This document shows, piece by piece, positions 9,050 to 16,056 of a DNA stretch of 22,420 nt; position 1 is the first letter of the stretch, and each line of letters opens with the position of its first letter. This DNA is from JACMJP01 sp046160675. GTDB taxonomy: Bacteria > Bacteroidota > Bacteroidia > Chitinophagales > BACL12. The notes beneath the pieces were generated by a model that searched no databases, was not told the origin of the DNA, and was given only the letters and a program-made list of their open reading frames with translations. A program made the position numbers and the translations under genes. The DNA lies in the NCBI GenBank assembly GCA_046160675.1, contig JBJXHH010000129.1:1-22420 (forward strand), read 5' to 3'.

Positions 9050-10156
9050 ATGGCCGAACCACTAAAAAATTTATATAACAAAGAATTCTTCCGTGAACTG
9101 AATGAAGTCAACCTGTATTTGATACCCCGGTTTAATGAAAAAAAGTTTATGCGCTTTGTTAAAGATACTAAGTGGGAGAGCAGTGAATTGAAAGCCCGCA
9201 TGAGGAAGATCACCTTAGCATATCACAAGATCTTACCACCAGAATTTACACAAGCTGCAAACATCATTATTTCTATAGCACAAGAATTCATAAAAAGAAA
9301 AGGTGAGGGGCTGAATTTTTTACCTATGTTTTTGCCTGAGTACATTGAACTTTTTGGATTACATGATATGAAAACTTCAGTGTATGCATTTGAAGAGATC
9401 ACAAAATACACGAGTTGTGAATTTGCGGTTCGTCCCTTTATTGTAAAATATGAAAAGGATATGATGAAGCAAATGTTACGCTGGAGTCGGCATAAGAATC
9501 AATATGTAAGGAGATTAGCAACTGAAGGCTGCAGGCCCCGCCTTCCCTGGGCGATGGCGCTGCCTGCATTTAAAAAAGATCCCTCATTCATACTCCCCAT
9601 TCTTGAAAACCTGAAAACTGATGTTTCTGAAACTGTTCGGAAAAGTGTTGCAAATAACCTGAATGATATTTCTAAAGATAACCCGCAGGTAGTGTTACAG
9701 ATCATGAAAAAATGGAAAGGTATCTCAACACAAACTGATTGGATACTAAAACATGCGGCAAGAACTTTATTGAAAAGCGGAGATGAAAAAGCTCTAAAAG
9801 TTTTTTCAATGCAAACAAAACATCAAGCCAAGATTGAAAACTTTACACTTGATAAAAGGAAGATCAGGGTCGGCGAAAGTGTTTCTTTTGCTTTTAATTT
9901 TATAAATGCAGAAAGAAAAGCTGAGAAATTTCGAATCGAATTCACTGTGTACTATGTGAAAGCGAACAAAAGCCTTTCGAAAAAAGTATTTCAGATTGCA
10001 GAAAATGTTTTTCAACCCGGGAAAGCAAAATATTTCAAAAAAATGCTTCGCTTCAAAGACTTAACTACCCGCAAACATTACCCCGGGGAACATATTATTG
10101 CCATCCTGGTGAATGGGAAAGAACAAAACAGGCAAAAGCTTATCCTCACAAAATAA
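9050..10156 (+). CDS. AlkC-type HEAT-repeat DNA alkylation repair glycosylase
   Basis: The 368-residue protein has an all-helical HEAT-like region (about 1-255). It carries family features such as MLRWSRHKNQYVRRLATEGC, RPRLPWA, and DVSETVRKSVANNLNDISKDNP. A beta-rich C-terminal domain (about 260-365) resembles the Ig-like module of AlkC proteins in which a non-base-flipping glycosylase removes 3-methyl-adenine/cytosine lesions. AlkD proteins are shorter (about 230 residues) and lack that module, so AlkC is the better match. The start lies 3 nt after mutS2, so the two are probably co-expressed. The family call comes from recognising motifs; the catalytic acid was not located with certainty. 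Confidence 0.82.
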   Translation: MAEPLKNLYNKEFFRELNEVNLYLIPRFNEKKFMRFVKDTKWESSELKARMRKITLAYHKILPPEFTQAANIIISIAQEFIKRKGEGLNFLPMFLPEYIELFGLHDMKTSVYAFEEITKYTSCEFAVRPFIVKYEKDMMKQMLRWSRHKNQYVRRLATEGCRPRLPWAMALPAFKKDPSFILPILENLKTDVSETVRKSVANNLNDISKDNPQVVLQIMKKWKGISTQTDWILKHAARTLLKSGDEKALKVFSMQTKHQAKIENFTLDKRKIRVGESVSFAFNFINAERKAEKFRIEFTVYYVKANKSLSKKVFQIAENVFQPGKAKYFKKMLRFKDLTTRKHYPGEHIIAILVNGKEQNRQKLILTK

Positions 10157-10203
10157 TCCTTTCAAGTAGGTATGTGCATTGTATTTTAACGAATCCCCTG
10201 AAA

Positions 10204-10229
10204 TCCCCGCCTGGTTTAACTTTCGGGGA
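10204..10229 (+). terminator. GC hairpin after the alkC-like gene (weak terminator candidate)
   Basis: TCCCCG pairs with CGGGGA around a 14-nt loop, 48 nt downstream of the stop. No T-tract follows, so it is at best a weak or factor-dependent terminator. Confidence 0.25.
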
Positions 10230-10236
10230 ACTCAAG

Positions 10237-10255
10237 TATGCACACATTGTGCATA
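10237..10255. repeat. Perfect dyad TATGCACA-cat-TGTGCATA
   Basis: A perfect 8-bp inverted repeat with a 3-nt spacer. It lies about 45 nt before the -33 box of the candidate RNA promoter and may be an operator. No regulator is apparent. Confidence 0.4.
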
Positions 10256-10297
10256 AGTTATGTGATTTTGCTGTGCAAAAATAAAGGTGCAAGAAAA

Positions 10298-10329
10298 TTT
10301 GGTGGCAATTATCAATGCATATACTTTTG
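10298..10329 (+). promoter_or_regulatory. Bacteroidota promoter driving a non-coding region
   Basis: TTTG (10298-10301), 20 nt, then TACTTTTG (10322-10329): both halves of the -33/-7 consensus at a standard distance. No open reading frame follows on this strand, so the transcript would be non-coding or reach into antisense of the convergent lipoprotein gene. Confidence 0.55.
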
Positions 10330-10335
10330 AATCAC

Positions 10336-10580
10336 TTGATGAAAATATCCAGCCCATCAGGAACCGAAAATGAAATCCCGCTGCAAGGCGGGAGGGATTA
10401 GAAAGAGAATGAAGGGTAACCGATCAGAAATGAAAGGCCGGATCGACCGAAAGGAAGGTTCATCGGTGTAGTCGCAAGACAAGACCGGGATTCGAATATC
10501 AAGGGCAATTACAATGTTCACGGATATTGTAAATGCGAAAGCGGACTCAGTTGTAAAAGATTGAATCCGCTTTCTTCGTT
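10336..10580 (+). ncRNA. Candidate structured RNA, family not recognised
   Basis: This purine-rich, ORF-free stretch directly follows a good promoter and is full of hairpins. They are TCCCGC/GCGGGA (10376-10393), CC-GAAA-GG and GTC-GCAA-GAC mini-stems with GNRA loops (around 10447-10480), TTACAAT/ATTGTAA (10509-10532), and a terminal 13-bp stem with one mismatch, GAAAGCGGACTCA/TGAATCCGCTTTC (10537-10574). The last stem is followed by a U-rich but not uniform tail. I checked by eye for tmRNA, RNase P, SRP and tRNA signatures and found none; 6S RNA is possible but unproven. The boundaries are inferred from the promoter and the last stem. Confidence 0.45.
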
Positions 10581-10625
10581 AAATCACTCCAAGGTCTTTA
10601 TAAAGGGTAGTTGGACTCTCGGTTA

Positions 10626-12044
10626 CTATTTCGATGCAAAGATTTCCACTGGGTTTGCAAGCTTTTTAAATACTTCAGCAAGTTCTGCTTCATTCACTTC
10701 TTTAAAATCAAGGTTGGTTATTTCATTGTCCCGGGTTGCTGTTAAAAACTGGGTGGCAACATAAAATTTTTCATTCTCACATTTCATTGCAACAATCGTT
10801 ATATCTGCGTTCAGGGGCACCTTTCTAAATACAACGCCATTCTCCACCCTTACACCGTCATACAGGGATCGGAAACTTTGAAAAAGAAGTTTCGCCTGGA
10901 AATCATCTGAATCAGGTATTTGCACAAACAGGTCAATATTGTTTGTGTTTCTTATAAATTTATCGCAGTTTATCCATCCGAGTTTAGAAGGCATCAACAC
11001 ATATTTTGATAAAGCGAAAGACGCATAATTTTTCTTGTAGTCATTTAGGTAATTCGCTTTTACGCTGGTTGGGATAAGCGATGGTTCGGCTATCCATTTT
11101 ATATTGATGGGCATGTTCACTGTTTTTGTTGTTCCATCTTCTGCACTGGCAGGCATATTCCAGGCAGGTGAATTCATCAATACCTTTTCAATTTCTCTAT
11201 CAGCATATGTTTTTATATAGAGGTGGCGGGAAACTTCTTTCACTTTCCCGTTCGGTTTTAAAACAATAGTAAAATAATTATGCCCCGCTGCTTTTGCTCC
11301 TTGTAACTCTTCTGGCAATACTACATTTTCATTCAGGTAAGTATAAAGTGAATCTAGACCTCCCGGATATTTTGGAGATTTCGGCAAACGCATGGCATCA
11401 GGAAACATGTTATCCATCATCATGTCAGCAGGATCGGGTGTAACCCAATTAACTCTGTCATTCTGCTGTTCGCCATAGAATAACTGCATATTCTGTGCTT
11501 CTGCCTTAGCAGGCATTTCAAGCTGGTAATAACTGCCGTTTTTCAGACTTACTTTTTCTCCCCCGGCTGTTGCTTCAATATAAACCATACCGCCGGTTTC
11601 CAGTAAATTGCCGTTACACATGGTGTTCAAATTCCCAGCAAGCATTTTATCATACGCAAGATATTCTGTGAGTGAAATTTCTACTTCACCGGTTACAGGC
11701 TCGCCCGTTGTTGCATGCACAAAACTGTTTTTATCGAAAGTGAGAACCGTGCCTTCTTCACCGGTGATCACCGACTTTTCAGAGGGTGAGATGGAAAAAA
11801 ATTGCGGCAGTGGCTGCATGTTATGCATGAACTTCGCAAGTGTTTTCTCTGATTTTCTTCTGGTTCCTGAAGCGATGAGGTCGGCAAAACTGTTTACCCT
11901 GCTTGCATCCTGCCCGCCAGGGTAGAGGGTGTTATCAGTTTCTATCTCTGTTTTGTGCACCGTGTTGTTCCGGGTTTCTGACTTTTTACATTGAACGGAA
12001 AGCAGAATGAGAGTAATGGCCGCCACCATGAAAACATTTTTCAT
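10626..12044 (-). CDS. Lipoprotein with TonB C-terminal domain
   Basis: The 472-residue protein begins with a lipoprotein signal peptide ending at Cys19 (LLSVQC), followed by a polar linker. A beta-rich module (about 95-200) carries the KNSFVHATTGEPVTGEVEISLTEY, MLAGNLNT and GNLLETGGMVYIEA patterns, seen in uncharacterised Bacteroidota envelope proteins and reminiscent of ZU5-like folds. A TonB_C domain (about 226-318) follows, with YPGGLDSLYTYLNENVVLP and VLKPNGKVKEV. A C-terminal part (about 320-472) is unrecognised. There is no transmembrane anchor or Pro-rich stalk, so it is unlikely to be a standard energy transducer. It is expected to be membrane-anchored by lipid, probably in the outer membrane. 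It is convergent with the candidate RNA and has no operon partner. Confidence 0.8.
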   Translation of the reverse strand: MKNVFMVAAITLILLSVQCKKSETRNNTVHKTEIETDNTLYPGGQDASRVNSFADLIASGTRRKSEKTLAKFMHNMQPLPQFFSISPSEKSVITGEEGTVLTFDKNSFVHATTGEPVTGEVEISLTEYLAYDKMLAGNLNTMCNGNLLETGGMVYIEATAGGEKVSLKNGSYYQLEMPAKAEAQNMQLFYGEQQNDRVNWVTPDPADMMMDNMFPDAMRLPKSPKYPGGLDSLYTYLNENVVLPEELQGAKAAGHNYFTIVLKPNGKVKEVSRHLYIKTYADREIEKVLMNSPAWNMPASAEDGTTKTVNMPINIKWIAEPSLIPTSVKANYLNDYKKNYASFALSKYVLMPSKLGWINCDKFIRNTNNIDLFVQIPDSDDFQAKLLFQSFRSLYDGVRVENGVVFRKVPLNADITIVAMKCENEKFYVATQFLTATRDNEITNLDFKEVNEAELAEVFKKLANPVEIFASK

Positions 12045-12093
12045 AACGAAAGATTTTTAAGTTAAACAATGGTGTGAGGATGCGCAGAACGTA

Positions 12094-12114
12094 AATATTC
12101 ACAAGAATATTGTG
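12094..12114. promoter_or_regulatory. Overlapping dyads upstream of the lipoprotein gene
   Basis: AATATTC-acaa-GAATATT (12094-12111) and CACAA-gaata-TTGTG (12100-12114) overlap in the 89-nt gap between the Rieske gene stop and the lipoprotein gene start. This could be an operator. No clear -7 element is present. Confidence 0.3.
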
Positions 12115-12133
12115 TCGGGAAAGAGAAATTTTA

Positions 12134-13207
12134 TCATCCCCTTAAAAACTCCCCCATCAAACCGTGAAAATGATGAACGCCTTTTTCCATTTTGGGAGAA
12201 TATCTGCCCCGGTGATAAAGGCGGCTTTGCAAGCCCCGGTGTACGCTTTCCACCACTTCTTCATCTTCCAGTTCCACCCGGTTCAGGTCGCTGCCGGCAC
12301 CTTGATTGAATTTTGAAACATCAGAAATATAAGTTCTGAAACTGATGACAGTTTCATCTTTCCCCTTGGGTTGCACAAGATTTACACTTAAGCCCCAGGG
12401 ATAAAAATTCAGCATCATGTTCGGGAACACCCACCAGTAATATCCTGCAACATTTTTTCCGGCATCTTCAGCCCCTGCAGGAATATCAAATATCATTTCA
12501 CCTTCTTTTGCAATGCCGAGTTGCAGATTGCAATACTTGTATAAATGCGTTTCATAATTGCCGTAATCAATTACCTTGTTCAGGCTTTTATGCACATAAG
12601 GAATATGAAAACCTTCCAGGTAATTATCGCAGTACAAAGCCCAGTTGGCTTTTATGTGATAATCTTTAGAATGTTCTGCAGAAAATTGCAGATCAGTAAA
12701 AGGGAACCAGGGCATACGATTCAGCACAGGTTGTATCATTTCTTCAAAATCTATCGCCGGAAAAACAGAAGTGAAATATATGCCTGCAAATTCTTTTAAT
12801 TGCAATTCAGCAAGATCATCCATCCTTGTCGGGAAGTTTTTCGCTTCTTCAAATTCCGGCATACTCATAAATTTCCCATCCGGTGAAAAACATCTTCCAT
12901 GATAACGGCATCGGATGGTAGCGGCTTTCATCGGTTCCTCCACCAGCATAAAACCCCTGTGCGTACAAACATTACTCACACAACTCAGCTTCCTGTTTGC
13001 GTCACTGCTTATCAGAAGTGGCTCATTCAGGCATCCCTCAAGCAGCCAGGCGGGGTAGAGGTAGTTAGCATCAGTAAACAAACTCTTATCCCCGATAAAA
13101 TGCCATGTTTTTGCGAAAACCTTTTCTATAGCCTGCACATAACTTTCAGCACTGTTATAAAAACTGCCCGGTGGCGTAGCAGCAAGGCGAATATCTTTAT
13201 CAATCAT
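12134..13207 (-). CDS. Rieske [2Fe-2S] aromatic-ring-hydroxylating-type oxygenase, alpha subunit
   Basis: The 357-residue protein has a Rieske domain with all four ligands (C81, H83, C100, H103; CTHRG...CRYHGR). The mononuclear iron site is also present: D194-N195, E198, H201, H206 (DNYLEGFHIPYVH). D315 or E316 in an LEDEEVVESVHRG segment is the likely third ligand. It is therefore a complete terminal oxygenase of the type that hydroxylates aromatic rings or N-methyl/quaternary-amine substrates. No reductase, ferredoxin or beta subunit is adjacent, so electrons must come from elsewhere and the substrate cannot be inferred. The frame begins 11 residues before the TPPGSFY motif common in this family. 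Its promoter must lie in the divergent 13,208-13,347 gap. Confidence 0.88.
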   Translation of the reverse strand: MIDKDIRLAATPPGSFYNSAESYVQAIEKVFAKTWHFIGDKSLFTDANYLYPAWLLEGCLNEPLLISSDANRKLSCVSNVCTHRGFMLVEEPMKAATIRCRYHGRCFSPDGKFMSMPEFEEAKNFPTRMDDLAELQLKEFAGIYFTSVFPAIDFEEMIQPVLNRMPWFPFTDLQFSAEHSKDYHIKANWALYCDNYLEGFHIPYVHKSLNKVIDYGNYETHLYKYCNLQLGIAKEGEMIFDIPAGAEDAGKNVAGYYWWVFPNMMLNFYPWGLSVNLVQPKGKDETVISFRTYISDVSKFNQGAGSDLNRVELEDEEVVESVHRGLQSRLYHRGRYSPKMEKGVHHFHGLMGEFLRG

Positions 13208-13264
13208 AAATAATCAGTTGCCGAAAATTAAGCAGGATTTCTTTCATTTCATGGAGCAACGTTT

Positions 13265-13276
13265 TTCAAATTTGAA
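13265..13276. repeat. 12-bp perfect palindrome TTCAAATTTGAA
   Basis: It sits in the divergent gap between the Rieske gene and the SLC13/RCK gene, 3 nt from the next dyad. It is AT-rich and could arise by chance. Confidence 0.25.
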
Positions 13277-13279
13277 TAT

Positions 13280-13296
13280 TCTACTAAAATAGTAGA
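13280..13296. promoter_or_regulatory. IscR/Rrf2-like operator candidate
   Basis: TCTACT-aaaat-AGTAGA is a perfect dyad whose core ACTAAAATAGT fits the ACTRWWWYAGT core of IscR-type (Rrf2 family) sites. It ends 3 nt before the -33 box of the downstream gene, a position where a bound regulator could affect polymerase. Assignment to Rrf2 regulators is an inference from the core alone. Confidence 0.4.
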
Positions 13297-13298
13297 TT

Positions 13299-13328
13299 TT
13301 TGCACAGTGATTTAATAATATAGCTTTG
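13299..13328 (+). promoter_or_regulatory. Bacteroidota promoter of the SLC13/RCK transporter - pheA operon
   Basis: TTTG (13299-13302), 18 nt, then TAGCTTTG (13321-13328), matching -33 and -7 consensus. The ATG is 20 nt after the -7 element. Confidence 0.65.
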
Positions 13329-13347
13329 ACAACCTAAACCTGAATAA

Positions 13348-15129
13348 ATGTTTCCATTAGACCCGGTAACAATTGTACTTCTCATTGTAGGTTTTACTAT
13401 TGCCATGTTCATCTGGGAAAAAATTCCAATTGATGTTACCTCGCTAATAGCCATGGCGTTGCTTATGTTCTCTGGAGTAATTACGGATAAAGAAGCAATT
13501 GCAGGGTTCAGTGACAGCGCTACAGTAACTATCCTGTTCCTGTTTCTTATGAGTGCAGCCCTTGAAAAAACCGGCGCTGTGAATGTGATCGGCAAAATGA
13601 TGATAAAGTCCATCGGCAAAAAGCAGGAGAGGGGTTTTATTTTGATATTGCTTGTTTGTGGTTTTGTTTCCGCTTTTCTTAACAACACAGCGGTAGTTAT
13701 CATTTTCATGCCTATTGTTTTTAAGATCGCAAAATTTACAAATCAAAGCCCAACTAAACTTTTAATGCCGCTTTCTTTTGCAGCAATTATGGGCGGAACT
13801 ATAACTCTCATAGGAACTTCCACAAATCTTGTTGTTGATGGAGTTGTGCAAAGGCACGGGTATGAAGGCATCAGCATGTTTGAGCCAACACCAACCGGGC
13901 TGATATTATTTGCTGTGTTTTTTGTGTATATGTATTTCTTAGGGCCGAAACTCATCCCTGCAAGAAGGGCTGCAGAATCTTTGAGTGATGATTATCAACT
14001 AAAAGATTATGTTACTGAAATTGTAGTGAAAAAAGGGTCGCCATTTTTAGGAAAGAAAATAGCCGAAACACCAATCATAACACAACTTGAACTGGAAGTT
14101 GTAGAAATAACTGATAGCAGAGGAACACTTTGGCTACCTGATGATTTTGAAACGCTGGATGAGAATGACACCATTGTTGTACGGGGAAGTGCCAGTGATA
14201 TAATGAAGTTGAAATCCATGAAGGGTATAACTTTTTCTTCCTCTACAATTCTGGAAGACAGCGACCTGAAAAGTAATGAAACTGCACTGGTGGAAGTAGT
14301 GGTGGGCCCCAATGCATCTATTGCAAGAAGTACGTTTGAAGAAATTGATTTTAAAGAATTGTATGATGCTGTGCCGCTGGCGGTGCGCAGAAAAGGTGAA
14401 TTGATTCAGGGAAGATTGAATGATGTTGAAGTTCGTTTTGGCGATGATCTTTTACTGGAAGTACGCAAAGATTCGTTTGATCAACTGAAACGCAGCGGAG
14501 ATTTTGTGTTTACGCAGGAGATTGAAAAAGAAGAATATGATCAGAAGAAAGTATACATTGCTTTTGCCATTTTAATCGGCGTAGTTGCGCTTGCAGCGTT
14601 TGATATTCTGCCTATCCTACAGGGCGCTATCATAGGCACAATCCTTTCATTTTTATTCCGACTTATCACAATTAGGGAAGCTTACAGGGAAGTTGACTGG
14701 CGCATCATCTTTGTGCTTGCGGCTTTGCTTCCATTGGGAACAGCCATTGAGAAATCAGGTGCAGCGGCTATTTTGGCGGGCTACATGAAAACATACCTTT
14801 CAGACCTTGGGCCCTTGTATATCCTTTTCGGTTTGTTCATATTGACCTCCACCATCACAAGTGTAATGAGTAACCAGGCAACGGCGGTCTTGCTAACGCC
14901 AATTGCAATCAGTTTAGGTGAACAGATGGGCATAGACCCCAGGCCTTTTGTTTTCAGTGTGATGTTTGCTGCAAGCACCTGCTATCTAACACCACTGGGC
15001 TATCAGACAAATATAATGATCTATGGACCTGGAAATTATAAATTCACGGATTTTGTAAGAGTGGGAGGATTGCTTTCACTTATCAGCGCTATTACAGTGA
15101 GTATGTGCTTGTATTATTTTTATTTTTGA
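13348..15129 (+). CDS. SLC13-family anion transporter with two RCK_C (TrkA-C) domains
   Basis: The 593-residue inner-membrane protein has an N-terminal membrane half with LNNTAVVIIFMP and IGTSTNLVVDG. Two cytosolic TrkA_C modules follow (about 217-295 and 311-388; each has the KGSPFLGKKI- or NASIARSTFEE-type entry and a GDDLLLEV/NDTIVVRG end). The C-terminal membrane half has MSNQATAVLLTPIA and LTPLGYQTNIMIYGPG. This layout is known in SLC13-like sulfate and related anion transporters, where the RCK_C domains are thought to be regulatory. The substrate is not proven; the adjacent Rrf2-like dyad would fit sulfur supply. pheA starts 3 nt after the stop. Confidence 0.88.
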   Translation: MFPLDPVTIVLLIVGFTIAMFIWEKIPIDVTSLIAMALLMFSGVITDKEAIAGFSDSATVTILFLFLMSAALEKTGAVNVIGKMMIKSIGKKQERGFILILLVCGFVSAFLNNTAVVIIFMPIVFKIAKFTNQSPTKLLMPLSFAAIMGGTITLIGTSTNLVVDGVVQRHGYEGISMFEPTPTGLILFAVFFVYMYFLGPKLIPARRAAESLSDDYQLKDYVTEIVVKKGSPFLGKKIAETPIITQLELEVVEITDSRGTLWLPDDFETLDENDTIVVRGSASDIMKLKSMKGITFSSSTILEDSDLKSNETALVEVVVGPNASIARSTFEEIDFKELYDAVPLAVRRKGELIQGRLNDVEVRFGDDLLLEVRKDSFDQLKRSGDFVFTQEIEKEEYDQKKVYIAFAILIGVVALAAFDILPILQGAIIGTILSFLFRLITIREAYREVDWRIIFVLAALLPLGTAIEKSGAAAILAGYMKTYLSDLGPLYILFGLFILTSTITSVMSNQATAVLLTPIAISLGEQMGIDPRPFVFSVMFAASTCYLTPLGYQTNIMIYGPGNYKFTDFVRVGGLLSLISAITVSMCLYYFYF

Positions 15130-15132
15130 CAG

Positions 15133-15966
15133 ATGCCGGAACCGACCACAGTTGCTTTCTTAGGGGAGCCTTTTTCCTTTCATTACCTTGCTGCACAAGA
15201 GTTTTTCGGAAGTGAAATAATACTTATACCCCAGGGATCTTTTGATGATATCATGAAAGCCGTTTCAATGGTAGAAGATACTTTGGGCATTATAGCAGTT
15301 GATAATTCCCTTGCAGGAAATATTACAGATAAAGGAAAAACAAATATCCAGCGCATCATTGAAAATGATTTGATTATTACTGATGAAATATATTTTCATG
15401 TGAACCTGCATATAGCGGCATTGCAAAAAAAAAATATGCAGGAAATAGAGATTGTTTATTCCCACCCTGTAGCCATTAAAGAATCATCAAATTTTCTGAA
15501 AGAATTTGCTCACCTGAAGTTTGAGGAAACAAACAGCACAGCAGGGGGCATAAAAAAAATTGCGGATGAAAAACTCACAAACGCCGCTGCCATAGGCAAC
15601 CGCAAGGCTATTGAACAATACGGTTTAACTATCCTGCATGAAAACATTGATAATCACCCCGATAACTTCACCCGTTTTTTTATTATCACTGCATCAAAAG
15701 TCAACTTTCAGCAAACAACCATTCAAAACCCAAAAGCATCATGTGTTTTACAAGCAGCTGATCTTGCTCATGCTGAGAAGATAGTTTCGGAACACCAGGC
15801 TACCATCAGCAAAACAGTACAATTTAAAAAAGGAACGGAGGAGTATTATTACCTGGAAATTGAGAGCGAAAGGATGCAACATATTGATGATGTAAAGTTT
15901 ATTTTACAGCGTAAAAGTGAGAATACCAGGATTTTAGGCATTTATGAAAAGAAAAAGATTGTTTAA
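15133..15966 (+). CDS. pheA: Prephenate dehydratase
   Basis: Converts prephenate to phenylpyruvate. The 277-residue protein has a two-lobed catalytic domain (1-185) with family motifs VDNSLAGN (57-63), SHPVA (110-114), NSTAGG (134-139) and the catalytic NFTRF (178-182). The remaining 90 residues occupy the place of the ACT domain but lack the usual GSL/GAL and NLxKIxS/ESRP phenylalanine-binding motifs. It follows the SLC13/RCK gene by 3 nt and precedes the DAHPS/chorismate mutase gene. The chorismate mutase partner is thus supplied separately, as usual in Bacteroidota, but the tyrA and aminotransferase genes often found between them are absent. Confidence 0.88.
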   Translation: MPEPTTVAFLGEPFSFHYLAAQEFFGSEIILIPQGSFDDIMKAVSMVEDTLGIIAVDNSLAGNITDKGKTNIQRIIENDLIITDEIYFHVNLHIAALQKKNMQEIEIVYSHPVAIKESSNFLKEFAHLKFEETNSTAGGIKKIADEKLTNAAAIGNRKAIEQYGLTILHENIDNHPDNFTRFFIITASKVNFQQTTIQNPKASCVLQAADLAHAEKIVSEHQATISKTVQFKKGTEEYYYLEIESERMQHIDDVKFILQRKSENTRILGIYEKKKIV

Positions 15967-15970
15967 TATT

Positions 15971-16002
15971 TTTGATTGAACGGTAAATTTTGTATTACTT
16001 TG
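15971..16002 (+). promoter_or_regulatory. Probable promoter of the DAHPS/chorismate mutase gene
   Basis: TTTG (15971-15974), 20 nt, then TTACTTTG (15995-16002), one mismatch to TAnnTTTG. It lies just after the pheA stop and gives a leader of about 48 nt. No leader peptide or riboswitch is visible there. Confidence 0.4.
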
Positions 16003-16056
16003 TAAAATCGAGGATAAGAAAAAACCTAATTTAACGAAAACACCGCAACACCTTTT

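Noticed and set aside
10483..10500. TTCGAAT within GGGATTCGAATATC, like a tRNA T-loop
   Set aside because: No T-stem pairing, acceptor stem or anticodon arm can be formed on either strand.
10336..10580. Idea that the non-coding region is tmRNA, RNase P or SRP RNA
   Set aside because: None of the hallmark segments (tag reading frame, GAGGAAAGUCC-like core, SRP tip GGAAGCAGCC-like loop) is present.
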